Below the pieces are notes generated by a model. The model saw nothing but the letters and a program-made list of their open reading frames with translations. It searched no databases and was not told the DNA's origin. From an uncultured Bacilli bacterium (lineage in GTDB: Bacteria; Bacillota_I; Bacilli_A; RF39; UBA660), in the NCBI GenBank assembly GCA_947629235.1, contig CANRCX010000014.1, forward strand, positions 1 through 39,169: a stretch of 39,169 bases of DNA, written 5' to 3'. Positions 1 through 8,645 of the stretch are shown here, piece after piece. The stretch's first letter is position 1, and the number at the start of each line of letters is the position of its first letter. The position numbers were made by a program, and so were the translations under genes.

Positions 1-1245
1 TGGCAAGCAAATAAATATACAGTAACATTTAATGCAAATGGTGGAACAGTTTCTCAAAGTAGTATGACAGTAACATACAATAGTCAATATGGAACATTAC
101 CAACACCAGTAAATAAGGGATATAGCTTTGATGGATGGTATACAGCATCAACAGGTGGAGATAAAATATTGAATACAACAATAGTTAACAGAGCAATGGA
201 TCATATATTATATGCACATTGGACTACATGTGCAGCAGGTACATATAATGATGGAACAACAACAAATTGTCAAACTTGTCCAACAGGATATACAAGTGCA
301 GCAAAATCAACGGCAATAAATCAATGTTATATATCAGTAGGAGCTGGAAAATATTTAACAGCAGCAAAAGGAACAACAAGTGCAAATTGTGCAGCAGGAA
401 CATATAAAGCAGCACATACTGTAAATTATGGAAACTCAGATTCATGTACAGCATGTGCAGCTAATACATATGCAGTAGCAGGATCATCATCTTGTACACC
501 ATGTGCAACAGGATATACAGTAGCAGCAGGTCAGGGAAAAGCAGCAACAAGTTGTATAGTAGTAGTACCAGCAGGAAAGAGAGTAACAGCCGCAGGAAAA
601 GCACCTGAAGATTGCCCAGCAAATACATATGCATCAACATCAAGAACAATAAATCAAACACAAACAGCAACATGTACAAATTGTGCATCAGGATATACAA
701 GTTCACCAGGTGCATCAGTATGTATAGATGCAATAAAACCAACATGCACATTAACAGTTCAAAATGGATTAACTGTATCATTTGCATCAAAATCTGATAA
801 TATAGCTGTAACATCATTTGGTATTAGTACAAGTACAACCCCAGTATATAATAATGCATCATCAGTTGGAGCATCAGCAGCAACATTCTATGGATATGTT
901 AAAGATGCAGCAGGTAATACTGGAACATGTAGTATAAGATTAAAATCACAAGTACAATATAGTCGAGTTGCATGTGTAGAAAAGGGCACAAAGTATGGAA
1001 GTTGGACAGGTTGGGATTGCTATGGTAGTTATTGCCCAGGAAGTTTAAGAACTTCAAGTATAGCAGATGCAACATATGAACAATACTGGTGTGCATCTAC
1101 CAATAGTTCTTGTTGGAGATCTAGACCTGCTTATGATGCATGTAACCGATATGGAACTAACTGGAGTGCATGGGTTAATGGTTCTTGTCCAGCTTCAGGT
1201 ATTGAATATAGTTGTAAAACACAAACAATTTATGTTCAATATTAA
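1..1245 (+). CDS. Cys-rich InlB-repeat surface protein, 5' end missing
   Basis: The frame is open from base 1, so the N-terminus and signal peptide lie outside the window. The visible part starts with an InlB B-type (Flg_new) repeat, roughly residues 6-74, with the hallmarks VTFNANGG, GYSFDGWY and LYAHW. Next is a long Cys/Ala/Thr/Gly-rich region (about residues 75-245) made of ephrin-receptor-like units of the type GTYNDGTTTNCQTCPTGYTS. A short Ig-like stretch follows, ending KDAAGNTGTC. The last ~95 residues are rich in Trp, Tyr and Cys and end TIYVQY. There is no LPXTG motif or C-terminal membrane anchor. It is a tandem paralogue of the next gene, sharing all these parts. Probable role: exported surface or secreted protein, adhesin-like. 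Architecture is clear; function is inference. Confidence 0.8.
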   Translation, partial: WQANKYTVTFNANGGTVSQSSMTVTYNSQYGTLPTPVNKGYSFDGWYTASTGGDKILNTTIVNRAMDHILYAHWTTCAAGTYNDGTTTNCQTCPTGYTSAAKSTAINQCYISVGAGKYLTAAKGTTSANCAAGTYKAAHTVNYGNSDSCTACAANTYAVAGSSSCTPCATGYTVAAGQGKAATSCIVVVPAGKRVTAAGKAPEDCPANTYASTSRTINQTQTATCTNCASGYTSSPGASVCIDAIKPTCTLTVQNGLTVSFASKSDNIAVTSFGISTSTTPVYNNASSVGASAATFYGYVKDAAGNTGTCSIRLKSQVQYSRVACVEKGTKYGSWTGWDCYGSYCPGSLRTSSIADATYEQYWCASTNSSCWRSRPAYDACNRYGTNWSAWVNGSCPASGIEYSCKTQTIYVQY

Positions 1246-1260
1246 TAAAATATATATAAA

Positions 1261-1289
1261 GTTTCAAGTAAATCTTGAAACTTTTTTTT
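1261..1289 (+). terminator. Intrinsic terminator
   Basis: GTTTCAAG (1261-1268), a 5-nt loop, CTTGAAAC (1274-1281), then eight T. It sits just after the stop codon at 1245. The same stem sequence is reused after the next, paralogous gene. Confidence 0.85.
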
Positions 1290-1303
1290 AATTAAAAAAA
1301 ATG

Positions 1304-1332
1304 TTGAAATATTTGAATAAAAATGTTACTAT
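1304..1332 (+). promoter_or_regulatory. Sigma-A-type promoter for the second Cys-rich gene
   Basis: TTGAAA (1304-1309), 17-nt spacer, TACTAT (1327-1332), preceded by TGT as an extended -10. It lies about 20 nt upstream of the ATG at 1352, so the 5' UTR would be very short. Confidence 0.6.
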
Positions 1333-1351
1333 TTATATAGTAGGTGATAAT

Positions 1352-3655
1352 ATGAAAAGGATTTTAAAGAACATGGCGTTCTTAATGCTTTTGGTGGCAA
1401 TAATAGTGCCAATTAATGCAAAAGCAGAATTAGTAAATTATAGTAGAGCTATAATTAATACTAATAATTATATTCTAGATAATAATTATTCAACAAGAAA
1501 TAGGTATATTATTTTTAATGCACCAAATGAACTTAATGATAGTGGTGTATTAGTAACAAATACTAATTTTACTAACGGTAGTATGTTAAGTAAAAAAGAA
1601 TATGAATTGAGTGTAAGCAATGGTAAATCATATTTATCACCAGGTGTAGAATATTGGACATTATCAAGTTTTAATGGAGATGTATCAAGAAGATATTATA
1701 TTGATACAGCATTAAGAGAAAAAAGTTCAACAAGTCAATCTGGTGTAAGAGTAACAGAAAACTTAAAACATGATGTAGAAGTTGAAGGCGTTGGAACATA
1801 TAGTAATCCATTTAGATTTATAGAAACATTACTAGTAAGAGTTGGTAGTAATAGTATACAGTATGGAAAAGTATATGATATAGGAGAAGATGAAAATAAA
1901 GTAACTGGAGAAGGTATAGAAAAAGTTGCAACATTAGAAGGAAGTAATTATATAGCAGACTTTAATGTTAAGCCTTTATTCGGACATAAATATGTTGGAA
2001 ATAGTGGATGTGGAGAATTATCAAAAGTAGGAACAGATGGATATCGATATAGAATAAATAATATAACTAAAGATATAAATTGTATTATTAACTTTAGTCC
2101 AAAAATGATAAAATTCAATTTAGTAGCTGGAATTGATGGCTTAGCAACAGGACCAAATCCAACTGAAATATATTTAAGATATTCTGATAAGTGGTATAAA
2201 GATGCTGCTAGAGGTACTAGTATAACAAAAATTACACCACCAACAAAATTAGGTTATGAATTTTTAGGTTATTATTATAAAAATAATACACTAGCAATTA
2301 AACCAAATGGAGAGATAGTATTAACATCAGATAATATAACACAAGCAGCAGATGATAATGAAAGTCAAGAATTAGTTGGAAAATGGAAAGCTTTATTATA
2401 TACAGTAAATTATGATGGAAATGGACAAACTAGTGGTAGCATGAGTCCATCAACACATTATCAAGATTTGAAATCAAATTTAAGTGCTGTAGGATATAAG
2501 AAAACAGGATATGGATTCTTAGGATGGAGTAGAATAAAAGGTGCTACATCTCCAGAATATACAGATAAAGGAGAAATTTATAATTTAACAACTGGTGGAT
2601 TAAGCATTACATTATATGCAGTTTGGGGTAAGTGTGCAGTAGGTACTTATAGTGATGGTACAACATCAACTTGTCAAGCATGTCCATCAGGATATACAAG
2701 TGCTGTTGGAGCAACTGCTAAAAATCAATGTTATATATCAGTAGGAGCAGGAAAATATTTAACAGCAGCAAACGGAACAACAACAGCAAATTGTGCAGCA
2801 GGAACATATAAAGCAGCACATACTGTAAATTATGGAAGTTCTGATTCATGCCCAGCATGTGCAGCTAATACATATGCTGTAGCAGGATCATCATCTTGTA
2901 CACCATGTGCAGCAGGATATACAGTAGCAGCAGGACAAGGAAAAGCAGCAACAAGTTGTACAATAGTAGTACCAGCAGGAAAGAGAGTAACAGCTGCAGG
3001 AAGAGCACCAGAAAATTGTGCAGCAAATACATATGCAGCATCAGCAAGAACAATAAATCAAACACAAACAGCAGCATGTACAAATTGTGCAGCAGGATAT
3101 TCAAGTGGAGTTGGAGCAACAGGTTGTGTTGATGCTCAAAGTCCAACATGTTCATTAACAATACAAAATGGAGTAACAATTGCATTTGCATCAAAATCAG
3201 ATAATGTAGGAGTAACATCATTTGGTATGGGTACAAGTTCATCACCAGTATATAATAGTACATCATCACTTGGAGCTTATGCAGGAACATTCTATGGTTT
3301 TGTAAAAGATGCAGCAGGTAATACAGGAATTTGTAGTATTACAGCAAGAGCACAAGCTCAATGTAGATCTGTAGGTTGTGCAAGTTATGGTTCTAAACAA
3401 GTAGCTGGTGGTTATGGTGGATGGTACTGCAGTGGTTATTGTCCAGGAAGTTTAAGAACATCAAGTGTTTCATATTATGATTATGAACAATACTGGTGTG
3501 GATCAACTGGTGGTTGGTGTCGACATGATAGACAATATTCTAGTAAAACAATATGTAATTATTATGGAACTAACTGGAGTGCATGGTGGAATGGTTCATG
3601 TCCAGGTACTACAGTATATACAAAATATGAACCTAGAACAATTTATGTTCAATAA
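1352..3655 (+). CDS. Exported Cys-rich InlB-repeat protein
   Basis: I place the start at ATG 1352, which follows the ribosome binding site TAGGTGAT (1341-1348) and gives a clean signal peptide: MKRILKN, a hydrophobic stretch, and a likely cut after NAKA. The longer reading from 1301 would bury that signal. The protein is about 767 residues. After an N-terminal region of unknown fold (to about residue 230) come two InlB/Flg_new-like repeats (landmarks GYEFLGYYY and GYGFLGWS, closing LYAVWG). Then come the Cys-rich ephrin-receptor-like units, an Ig-like segment ending KDAAGNTGIC, and a Trp/Cys-rich C-terminal domain ending RTIYVQ. The second half is highly similar, also at DNA level, to the preceding gene, so they are tandem duplicates. 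No sortase signal is visible. The divergent SecA gene follows directly and may export it (inference). Confidence 0.85.
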   Translation: MKRILKNMAFLMLLVAIIVPINAKAELVNYSRAIINTNNYILDNNYSTRNRYIIFNAPNELNDSGVLVTNTNFTNGSMLSKKEYELSVSNGKSYLSPGVEYWTLSSFNGDVSRRYYIDTALREKSSTSQSGVRVTENLKHDVEVEGVGTYSNPFRFIETLLVRVGSNSIQYGKVYDIGEDENKVTGEGIEKVATLEGSNYIADFNVKPLFGHKYVGNSGCGELSKVGTDGYRYRINNITKDINCIINFSPKMIKFNLVAGIDGLATGPNPTEIYLRYSDKWYKDAARGTSITKITPPTKLGYEFLGYYYKNNTLAIKPNGEIVLTSDNITQAADDNESQELVGKWKALLYTVNYDGNGQTSGSMSPSTHYQDLKSNLSAVGYKKTGYGFLGWSRIKGATSPEYTDKGEIYNLTTGGLSITLYAVWGKCAVGTYSDGTTSTCQACPSGYTSAVGATAKNQCYISVGAGKYLTAANGTTTANCAAGTYKAAHTVNYGSSDSCPACAANTYAVAGSSSCTPCAAGYTVAAGQGKAATSCTIVVPAGKRVTAAGRAPENCAANTYAASARTINQTQTAACTNCAAGYSSGVGATGCVDAQSPTCSLTIQNGVTIAFASKSDNVGVTSFGMGTSSSPVYNSTSSLGAYAGTFYGFVKDAAGNTGICSITARAQAQCRSVGCASYGSKQVAGGYGGWYCSGYCPGSLRTSSVSYYDYEQYWCGSTGGWCRHDRQYSSKTICNYYGTNWSAWWNGSCPGTTVYTKYEPRTIYVQ

Positions 3656-3663
3656 TAAATAAC

Positions 3664-3693
3664 AAGTTTCAAGAATTTCTTGAAACTTTTTTT
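3664..3693 (+). terminator. Intrinsic terminator
   Basis: AAGTTTCAAGA (3664-3674), 3-nt loop, TCTTGAAACTT (3678-3688), running into a T tract. The core stem matches the one at 1261, as expected if the terminator was duplicated with its gene. Confidence 0.85.
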
Positions 3694-3730
3694 GTTTGAA
3701 TAATATTATTAATAAATGTGTAAATATTAA

Positions 3731-3759
3731 TTGAAATAATAATAAAAAAATGGTATATT
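3731..3759 (+). promoter_or_regulatory. Promoter for the SecA-like gene
   Basis: TTGAAA (3731-3736), 17-nt spacer, TATATT (3754-3759), with TGG just before it as an extended -10. The start codon is at 3785, so the SecA-like gene has its own promoter rather than depending on read-through past the terminator at 3664. Confidence 0.65.
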
Positions 3760-3784
3760 TAATAATAGAGAATAGGTGAAAAAT

Positions 3785-6388
3785 ATGGCATTAGCAGAAA
3801 AAATATTTGGAAGTTATACAAGAAGAAATAAAAGAAGAATAGATAATATAATAAAAGATGTTAATTCAAGAAGAGATTCTATGAGAGCTTTAAATCAACG
3901 TGACTTTATAAATAAAACAAATGAGTTTAGAAGAAGATTACGTAATGGTGAACCTATGAGTAACATAGTACCAGAAGCTTTAGCAGTTGTAAGAGAAGCA
4001 ACAAGGAGAATAACTGGTAAAGAACCTTATGATGTACAATTAGAAGCTGCAGCTGCTATGAACGATGAAGCAATAGCAGAAATGAAAACTGGTGAAGGAA
4101 AATCACTTGTTCAAATATTAGTTGCATATTTAAATGCATTAGATGCTACTAAATCAGAAAATAGAAGTGAATGGACTAGTGTTCATATTATGACATCAAA
4201 TGATGCATTATCAAAAAGAGATGCCGAAGACAATAAACAAGTATTTGCATTACTTGGTCTTAGTTGTGATTTCGCAACAAGAGATATTGGAGTAGATGTA
4301 GCTCCAAAAGATGTAAGAAGAGTAAGACAAGAAAATAGATTAAAAAGAATACAAGCTTATAAATGTGATATAGTATATGCTACTTCTAAAACAATAGCAT
4401 TTGATTATTTAGATGATAATAGTGTTTATGATGCTAAAAATAAAATAATTGGCAGAAAATTTAGTCATGCAATAATAGATGAAGCAGATGATATTTTATT
4501 TGATCAAGCAAGAACACCATTAATTTTATCATCATCTGTTAAATTAAATGATGAAATGGAAGCAGAAGAAAATAAAATTAAAGATTATTATGCTGAAGTT
4601 ACAAAACTTTTATATGGTAAAGAAAATAGTATATTACCAAAAAGAGAAGGAAAACCTTTAAAAGGAAATGAAATAAAAAGTTTAAAACCAGGAGAAAAAC
4701 CTCCTATTCAAGACCATTATTGTTATGTTATAGATACTGGTGAAATATTTTTATCAGAAAACTTAGAAAATGCATTATTTAAAGGATTTGAAAGTGCAAA
4801 TGCTAAAGAACAAGGTAGATACCATTTAATTTATGATGCATTACAAAATGCTATTAAAGCAAAACATGCTTATATAAATGGAAAAGAATATTCATTAACA
4901 AATGGTAAAGAAAAAAATACTAAAAAAGTAACTTTAATAGATCAAAATATAGGTAGATTTAAAGAATCTAGTAAATATATTGGAGATATTCAATATGCAA
5001 TTGAAGCAAAAGAAGCATTTCTAGCAGAAGTTGGTAATAAACCATATAAAATTGAGTCTACTGAACGTAAAAAAACAAAAGCTATGATTACATATCCTGC
5101 ATTCTTAAGTTTATATTCTCATGTTTCTGGTATGACAGGAACTAGTGATCAAGAAGAATTTGCAGAATTATATGGATTATCAACTTATCAAGTAAAAACA
5201 AGATTACCAGTTAGAAGAAAAGAAGAACCAGACGAATTATATGTAACTAAAAATGCTAAATATAAAGCAATAGTTGAAGAAATAAAAAAATGTAAAAGTA
5301 CTGGTCAACCTGTTTTAATTGGTACAACTAGTGTTAAAGAAAGTGAAGAGTTATCAAAATTATTACTTGCTAATGGAATTAAACATCAATTATTAAATGC
5401 AACAGTTAGTAAAGAAAAAGAAAATGAAATAATATCACATGCTGGTCAAAAAAATATGATAACTATTGCTACAAATATGGCTGGACGTGGAACAGATATA
5501 AAACTAGATGAAGATATTAAAGATCTTGGATTATATGTAATTGGAACTAGTAAAAATACAAGTGAAAGAATAGATAGACAATTAATAGGTAGATGTGCAA
5601 GACAAGGTGATATTGGTAGAAGTAAATATTTTATGTCTTTAGATGATGAATTAGTTACTAAATATTGTAGAACTTTAAAAGAATTTAAACAAATGTTTAA
5701 AAATGCTCCAAATGGAAAAATTAATAGTAAAAAATTAATGAAAATGGTTAATAAAGCTCAAAGTATTATAGATGGTAAAAATAAACAAAGCAGAAGAATT
5801 AGTGAAAAATGGAATCAAGTAGTTAATACTCATAGAAGTATTATGTATGAAAAAAGAGAAGCAATATTAACAGCATCACCTAAAGATTTAATGCAGTATT
5901 TAAAAGTAAAAGTCATACCAGACTATGCAGAATTTTTAGTTAAAAATAAATCAGTAGAAGAAATTGAATGTTTAGTTGGTCATTTAATAGATGTACAAAA
6001 ATGTTTTTCTAAAAATTCTAAAAACTTTGAAGATAATTTAAAAAGAGAATTATTCTTAAGTTGGAAAAAAACTGTTATAAATAAAAATAAAGAAGAATCA
6101 GAAAAATATATAAAAGATTTAAGAGTTAAAATGTTAAAAGTATTAGATGATTATTGGACAAGTGAAATGGAAAGATTAGAAGATTTAAAGCGTGAAGCTA
6201 GTATGGCTCTTGCATCAGATGATCCATTTAAAAGATATGAATATGCAGCTGCAAAAGAATTTGCTAATGGATTAATGCCTGCAGTTATGAATGAATTTAT
6301 AACATATTCTGTTCAACCTGATCTTCAATATGGAAAATATGTAATAAAAGAATTGCCTTTAGAAGAAGAACAAGAATATGTAAGATAA
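3785..6388 (+). CDS. Divergent SecA preprotein translocase ATPase (SecA2-like)
   Basis: SecA drives secreted proteins through the SecYEG channel with ATP. The start is ATG 3785, since the GTG at 3776 is part of the ribosome binding site ATAGGTGA. Length 867 residues, as in SecA. Walker A is MKTGEGKS (about residues 100-107), the DEAD box begins near residue 232 in DEADDILFDQARTP, and motor domain 2 has GMTGT, GTTSVKESE and NMAGRGTDIKL. Two normally near-invariant stretches differ: the usual ERHES is KNTSE, and RGRSGRQGDPG is IGRCARQGDIG. The C-terminus lacks the CXCX8CC-type zinc tail. These points fit an accessory SecA2-like protein, with the housekeeping SecA presumably elsewhere, but it could be the only SecA of a fast-evolving lineage. 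It lies directly downstream of two exported Cys-rich proteins, possible dedicated substrates. Confidence 0.9.
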   Translation: MALAEKIFGSYTRRNKRRIDNIIKDVNSRRDSMRALNQRDFINKTNEFRRRLRNGEPMSNIVPEALAVVREATRRITGKEPYDVQLEAAAAMNDEAIAEMKTGEGKSLVQILVAYLNALDATKSENRSEWTSVHIMTSNDALSKRDAEDNKQVFALLGLSCDFATRDIGVDVAPKDVRRVRQENRLKRIQAYKCDIVYATSKTIAFDYLDDNSVYDAKNKIIGRKFSHAIIDEADDILFDQARTPLILSSSVKLNDEMEAEENKIKDYYAEVTKLLYGKENSILPKREGKPLKGNEIKSLKPGEKPPIQDHYCYVIDTGEIFLSENLENALFKGFESANAKEQGRYHLIYDALQNAIKAKHAYINGKEYSLTNGKEKNTKKVTLIDQNIGRFKESSKYIGDIQYAIEAKEAFLAEVGNKPYKIESTERKKTKAMITYPAFLSLYSHVSGMTGTSDQEEFAELYGLSTYQVKTRLPVRRKEEPDELYVTKNAKYKAIVEEIKKCKSTGQPVLIGTTSVKESEELSKLLLANGIKHQLLNATVSKEKENEIISHAGQKNMITIATNMAGRGTDIKLDEDIKDLGLYVIGTSKNTSERIDRQLIGRCARQGDIGRSKYFMSLDDELVTKYCRTLKEFKQMFKNAPNGKINSKKLMKMVNKAQSIIDGKNKQSRRISEKWNQVVNTHRSIMYEKREAILTASPKDLMQYLKVKVIPDYAEFLVKNKSVEEIECLVGHLIDVQKCFSKNSKNFEDNLKRELFLSWKKTVINKNKEESEKYIKDLRVKMLKVLDDYWTSEMERLEDLKREASMALASDDPFKRYEYAAAKEFANGLMPAVMNEFITYSVQPDLQYGKYVIKELPLEEEQEYVR

Positions 6389-6411
6389 AAAGGAATTTAT
6401 TTCCTTTTTTT
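6388..6411 (+). terminator. Intrinsic terminator after the SecA-like gene
   Basis: AAAAGGAA (6388-6395), loop TTTAT, TTCCTTTT (6401-6408), with T continuing to 6411. It overlaps the stop codon region. Confidence 0.7.
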
Positions 6412-6452
6412 AATTATTATGTTAAAATTAATAACTGGTGGAGATGTATACT

Positions 6453-7271
6453 ATGATTATATTATATATAATATTAATTTTGATATTACTTCCAATGTTT
6501 ATATCTTGTATAATAAGTCATTATAAATTAGATATAAGTGAATATAATATTAAAAATTCTAAAATAGATAAAAACCTTAAAATAATATTTTTAAGTGACT
6601 TACATAATAGAAATTTAACTAAGAAATTAGATGAAATTATTAATAATGAAAAACCAGACATAATTATTATGGGTGGAGATATGATTAATGAAAGTTTAAA
6701 ATATTCAAATAATTTTATAAATTTATATAAAACACTAGATAAAGAAAATATATATTATACATTTGGTAATCATGAAGATAGATTATATTATGATGAAATG
6801 GATAAATATATTAAAAAAATAAAAAATAGTAATATTAAATTATTAAATAATAAGAAAGATAAATTATCAAAAAATATTAATATTTATGGGCTTAAAAGTG
6901 AAGATGAACAATATTTACCATTTGGAAAATTATTTTTAACAAAAGAATATATAGAATCTAAATTAGAAAAATTTGATAAAAATAAATTTAATATATTAAT
7001 AGCTCATAATCCACTTGAATTTAAGTCTTATACAGATACAGAAGCTGATTTAGTATTAAGTGGACATGTTCATGGTGGCTTAATAAGATTACCATTTCTA
7101 GGAGCATTACTTTCACCTGATTATACATTCTTTCCTAAATATTCTGAAGGCATGTATGAAAAAGATAATACTATGATGATTGTATCAAGGGGACTTGGTT
7201 TTAGTAAAAGATTACCATTTAGAATATTTAATAATGGTGAAGTTGTAATAATAAATTTATCTAAAGAATAA
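6453..7271 (+). CDS. Membrane-anchored metallophosphoesterase (YkuE/YaeI-type)
   Basis: Calcineurin-like phosphoesterase of 272 residues, using a two-metal centre to hydrolyse phosphoester bonds. All family motifs are present in order: SDLHN (D-x-H), GGDM (G-D), GNHED (G-N-H-E), AHNP and SGHVHGG (G-H-x-H-G-G). A single hydrophobic segment (about residues 2-25) precedes the catalytic domain, so it is probably anchored with the enzyme outside or at the membrane. I prefer ATG 6453, since GGTGGAG (6437-6443) then acts as the Shine-Dalgarno and the GTG inside it is not needed as a start. The closest named relatives act on lipid or wall-related phosphoesters, but the substrate cannot be read from sequence. 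Confidence 0.88.
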   Translation: MIILYIILILILLPMFISCIISHYKLDISEYNIKNSKIDKNLKIIFLSDLHNRNLTKKLDEIINNEKPDIIIMGGDMINESLKYSNNFINLYKTLDKENIYYTFGNHEDRLYYDEMDKYIKKIKNSNIKLLNNKKDKLSKNINIYGLKSEDEQYLPFGKLFLTKEYIESKLEKFDKNKFNILIAHNPLEFKSYTDTEADLVLSGHVHGGLIRLPFLGALLSPDYTFFPKYSEGMYEKDNTMMIVSRGLGFSKRLPFRIFNNGEVVIINLSKE

Positions 7272-7290
7272 TTTTAATATTATTCTTTTT
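7263..7290 (+). terminator. AT-rich terminator overlapping the stop codon
   Basis: AAAGAATAAT (7263-7272), loop TTTAAT, ATTATTCTTT (7279-7288), then T. The stem is perfect but contains little G+C, so efficiency may be modest. Confidence 0.55.
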
Positions 7291-7342
7291 ATTCGACAAA
7301 TTTTTTAATATTAAAATTATAAAATATTCTTAGGTGATAAAA

Positions 7343-7777
7343 ATGAGAACATTTTATTTATTTGAAATTAAAGAAAATATATTAAAAAATTATAAAAATA
7401 ATTATGAAGAATTATATAGTTTACTTGAAAATATACATTATTTAAAAACAGAAGATATTGTTCTTGGATATAGTATATTTAATAGTATTGTAAATCCAAT
7501 TAAAAAAGATGATTATAATGAATATATTAAAAGAAAGAACTTAGATAATGAAAGTTATATTTGTTATAATTATACTCATACAATTAATGATTTTTATTAT
7601 GATGAATCTACTAAAATGATTATTAATAACTCTCATATTAAAATTAAAAGTAATAAAAATATACCATCATTCTTTTATAATATTAGAAATTTTAATAATA
7701 TATTTGTATGTGATTTTAATAATCATGATTATTTCTTATTAAATGAAACTATATATACTTCTTGCATAAATGCATAA
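7343..7777 (+). CDS. SirA-like protein (sporulation inhibitor of replication family)
   Basis: A 144-residue soluble protein, the size expected for the SirA (YneE) family. In Bacillus subtilis SirA binds domain I of the initiator DnaA and blocks replication starts during sporulation. The assignment rests on three things: overall length; matching landmark order (Tyr-rich strand FYLFEIKENI at the start, then ELYSLLENIHY, NSIVNPI, and near the end CDFNNHDYFLLN); and genome context, since yneF follows immediately, as in B. subtilis where yneE and yneF are adjacent. Start ATG 7343 follows TAGGTGAT; the in-frame GTG at 7334 is within that ribosome binding site. Similarity is low, so an unrelated small protein cannot be excluded. 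A possible promoter (TCGACA 7293-7298 with a TATAAA-like -10 near 7318) lies upstream. Confidence 0.5.
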   Translation: MRTFYLFEIKENILKNYKNNYEELYSLLENIHYLKTEDIVLGYSIFNSIVNPIKKDDYNEYIKRKNLDNESYICYNYTHTINDFYYDESTKMIINNSHIKIKSNKNIPSFFYNIRNFNNIFVCDFNNHDYFLLNETIYTSCINA

Positions 7778-7809
7778 TAATATGATAAAATTATCTTGGA
7801 GGAATAATT

Positions 7810-8019
7810 ATGTTAGGAGATATATTACACATTTTATTAGGATTAGTTATAGGTTTAGTAGCTGGATTTCTTATTGCTAAAAAATTATTTAAAAAACAAT
7901 TAAAAGAAAACCCACCAGTTAGTGAAGAAATGATAAAGACACTTATGAGAGGAATGGGTAGAAATCCTAGTCAAAAGCAAGTTAATCAATTAATGAAACA
8001 AATGCAAAAATATCAATAG
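7810..8019 (+). CDS. yneF: YneF family (UPF0154) small membrane protein
   Basis: A 69-residue protein with one N-terminal transmembrane helix (about residues 5-26, [18 protein letters not shown]) and a basic cytoplasmic tail. The family signature is clear: [20 protein letters not shown] followed by [12 protein letters not shown]. Its biochemical role is unknown across Firmicutes and Mollicutes, where it is widely conserved. The ribosome binding site TTGGAGGA is strong and well spaced. It lies 32 nt after the SirA-like gene, so the two are probably co-transcribed, the gene order known from Bacillus. Confidence 0.92.
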   Translation: MLGDILHILLGLVIGLVAGFLIAKKLFKKQLKENPPVSEEMIKTLMRGMGRNPSQKQVNQLMKQMQKYQ

Positions 8020-8034
8020 AAATATTGATTTTTT
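8012..8034 (+). terminator. Intrinsic terminator overlapping the yneF stop
   Basis: ATCAATA (8012-8018), GAAA tetraloop, TATTGAT (8023-8029), then T to 8034. The stop codon TAG (8017-8019) lies inside the stem. Confidence 0.6.
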
Positions 8035-8046
8035 AATGGTGAAGTT

Positions 8047-8592
8047 ATGAATTATTTAAAAAAATTTTTTGGACATTTAAATACAATAAATAGACATAGA
8101 TGGGAAGTGTTTAAATTATCTTGTAAAGTTGGAATTCCATTTAGAGGACTTTTACATGATTTATCTAAATATAGTCCTGTTGAGTTTTTTGAATCTGTTA
8201 AATATTATAGTGATGGAAAATATAGTCCTATTATATCTTGTAAAAGAGATATAGGTTATTCTAAAGCTTGGTTACATCATAAAGGAAGAAATAAGCATCA
8301 TTATGAATATTGGTATGATTATGCAACTTTTGAACCAACACCAATAATACCTTTTAAATATATGCTTGAAATGATATGTGATAGGGTTGCTGCATCAAAA
8401 ACATATAATAAAGGACATTATAATGATAAAATGTCACTTGAATATTTTTATAAAGAAAGAGAAAGAATTAAATTAAATCCAAAGTTATTATCATTTTTAG
8501 AAGATGTGTTTAAAAGATTAGGTAAGTATGGTGAAAAAATAGTATTAAATAAAAAATACTTAGAAAAATTATATTTAAAACATATAAAATAA
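8047..8592 (+). CDS. DUF5662 family protein
   Basis: A 181-residue soluble protein whose His/Asp pattern identifies the DUF5662 family: NRHRWEVF near the start, LLHDLSKYSPVEF (about residues 36-48), then WLHHKGRNKHHYEYW (about 78-92) and MICDRVAASKTY. The HD and HH clusters look like a metal site of the HD-phosphohydrolase type, so a hydrolase is plausible, but no activity has been established that I can name. The start ATG 8047 follows GGTGA. It is separated from yneF by a terminator and followed by the promoter of lemA, so it may depend on read-through or an unseen promoter. Confidence 0.75.
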   Translation: MNYLKKFFGHLNTINRHRWEVFKLSCKVGIPFRGLLHDLSKYSPVEFFESVKYYSDGKYSPIISCKRDIGYSKAWLHHKGRNKHHYEYWYDYATFEPTPIIPFKYMLEMICDRVAASKTYNKGHYNDKMSLEYFYKERERIKLNPKLLSFLEDVFKRLGKYGEKIVLNKKYLEKLYLKHIK

Positions 8593-8593
8593 A

Positions 8594-8622
8594 TTGATAA
8601 ATTAATAAATATATGATATATT
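8594..8622 (+). promoter_or_regulatory. Promoter of lemA
   Basis: TTGATA (8594-8599), 17-nt spacer, TATATT (8617-8622), with TGA as an extended -10. The -10 and the bases after it (GATATATTTTTAAT) are identical to those in the three DUF2207 promoters downstream, suggesting common control. Confidence 0.7.
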
Positions 8623-8645
8623 TTTAATATAAGGAGGAATAAGAT

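Noticed and set aside
224-1096. Long minus-strand reading frames opposite the Cys-rich genes (also 2865-3290)
   Set aside because: They translate to repetitive Leu/Met/His-rich protein, an artefact of GCA/ACA-rich codons on the other strand, and have no ribosome binding sites.
3776-3784. GTG start for the SecA-like gene (and the analogous GTGs at 7334, 11125, 12867, 25012 and 16096)
   Set aside because: Each GTG is the GTG of an AGGTGA ribosome binding site; an ATG follows at normal spacing.
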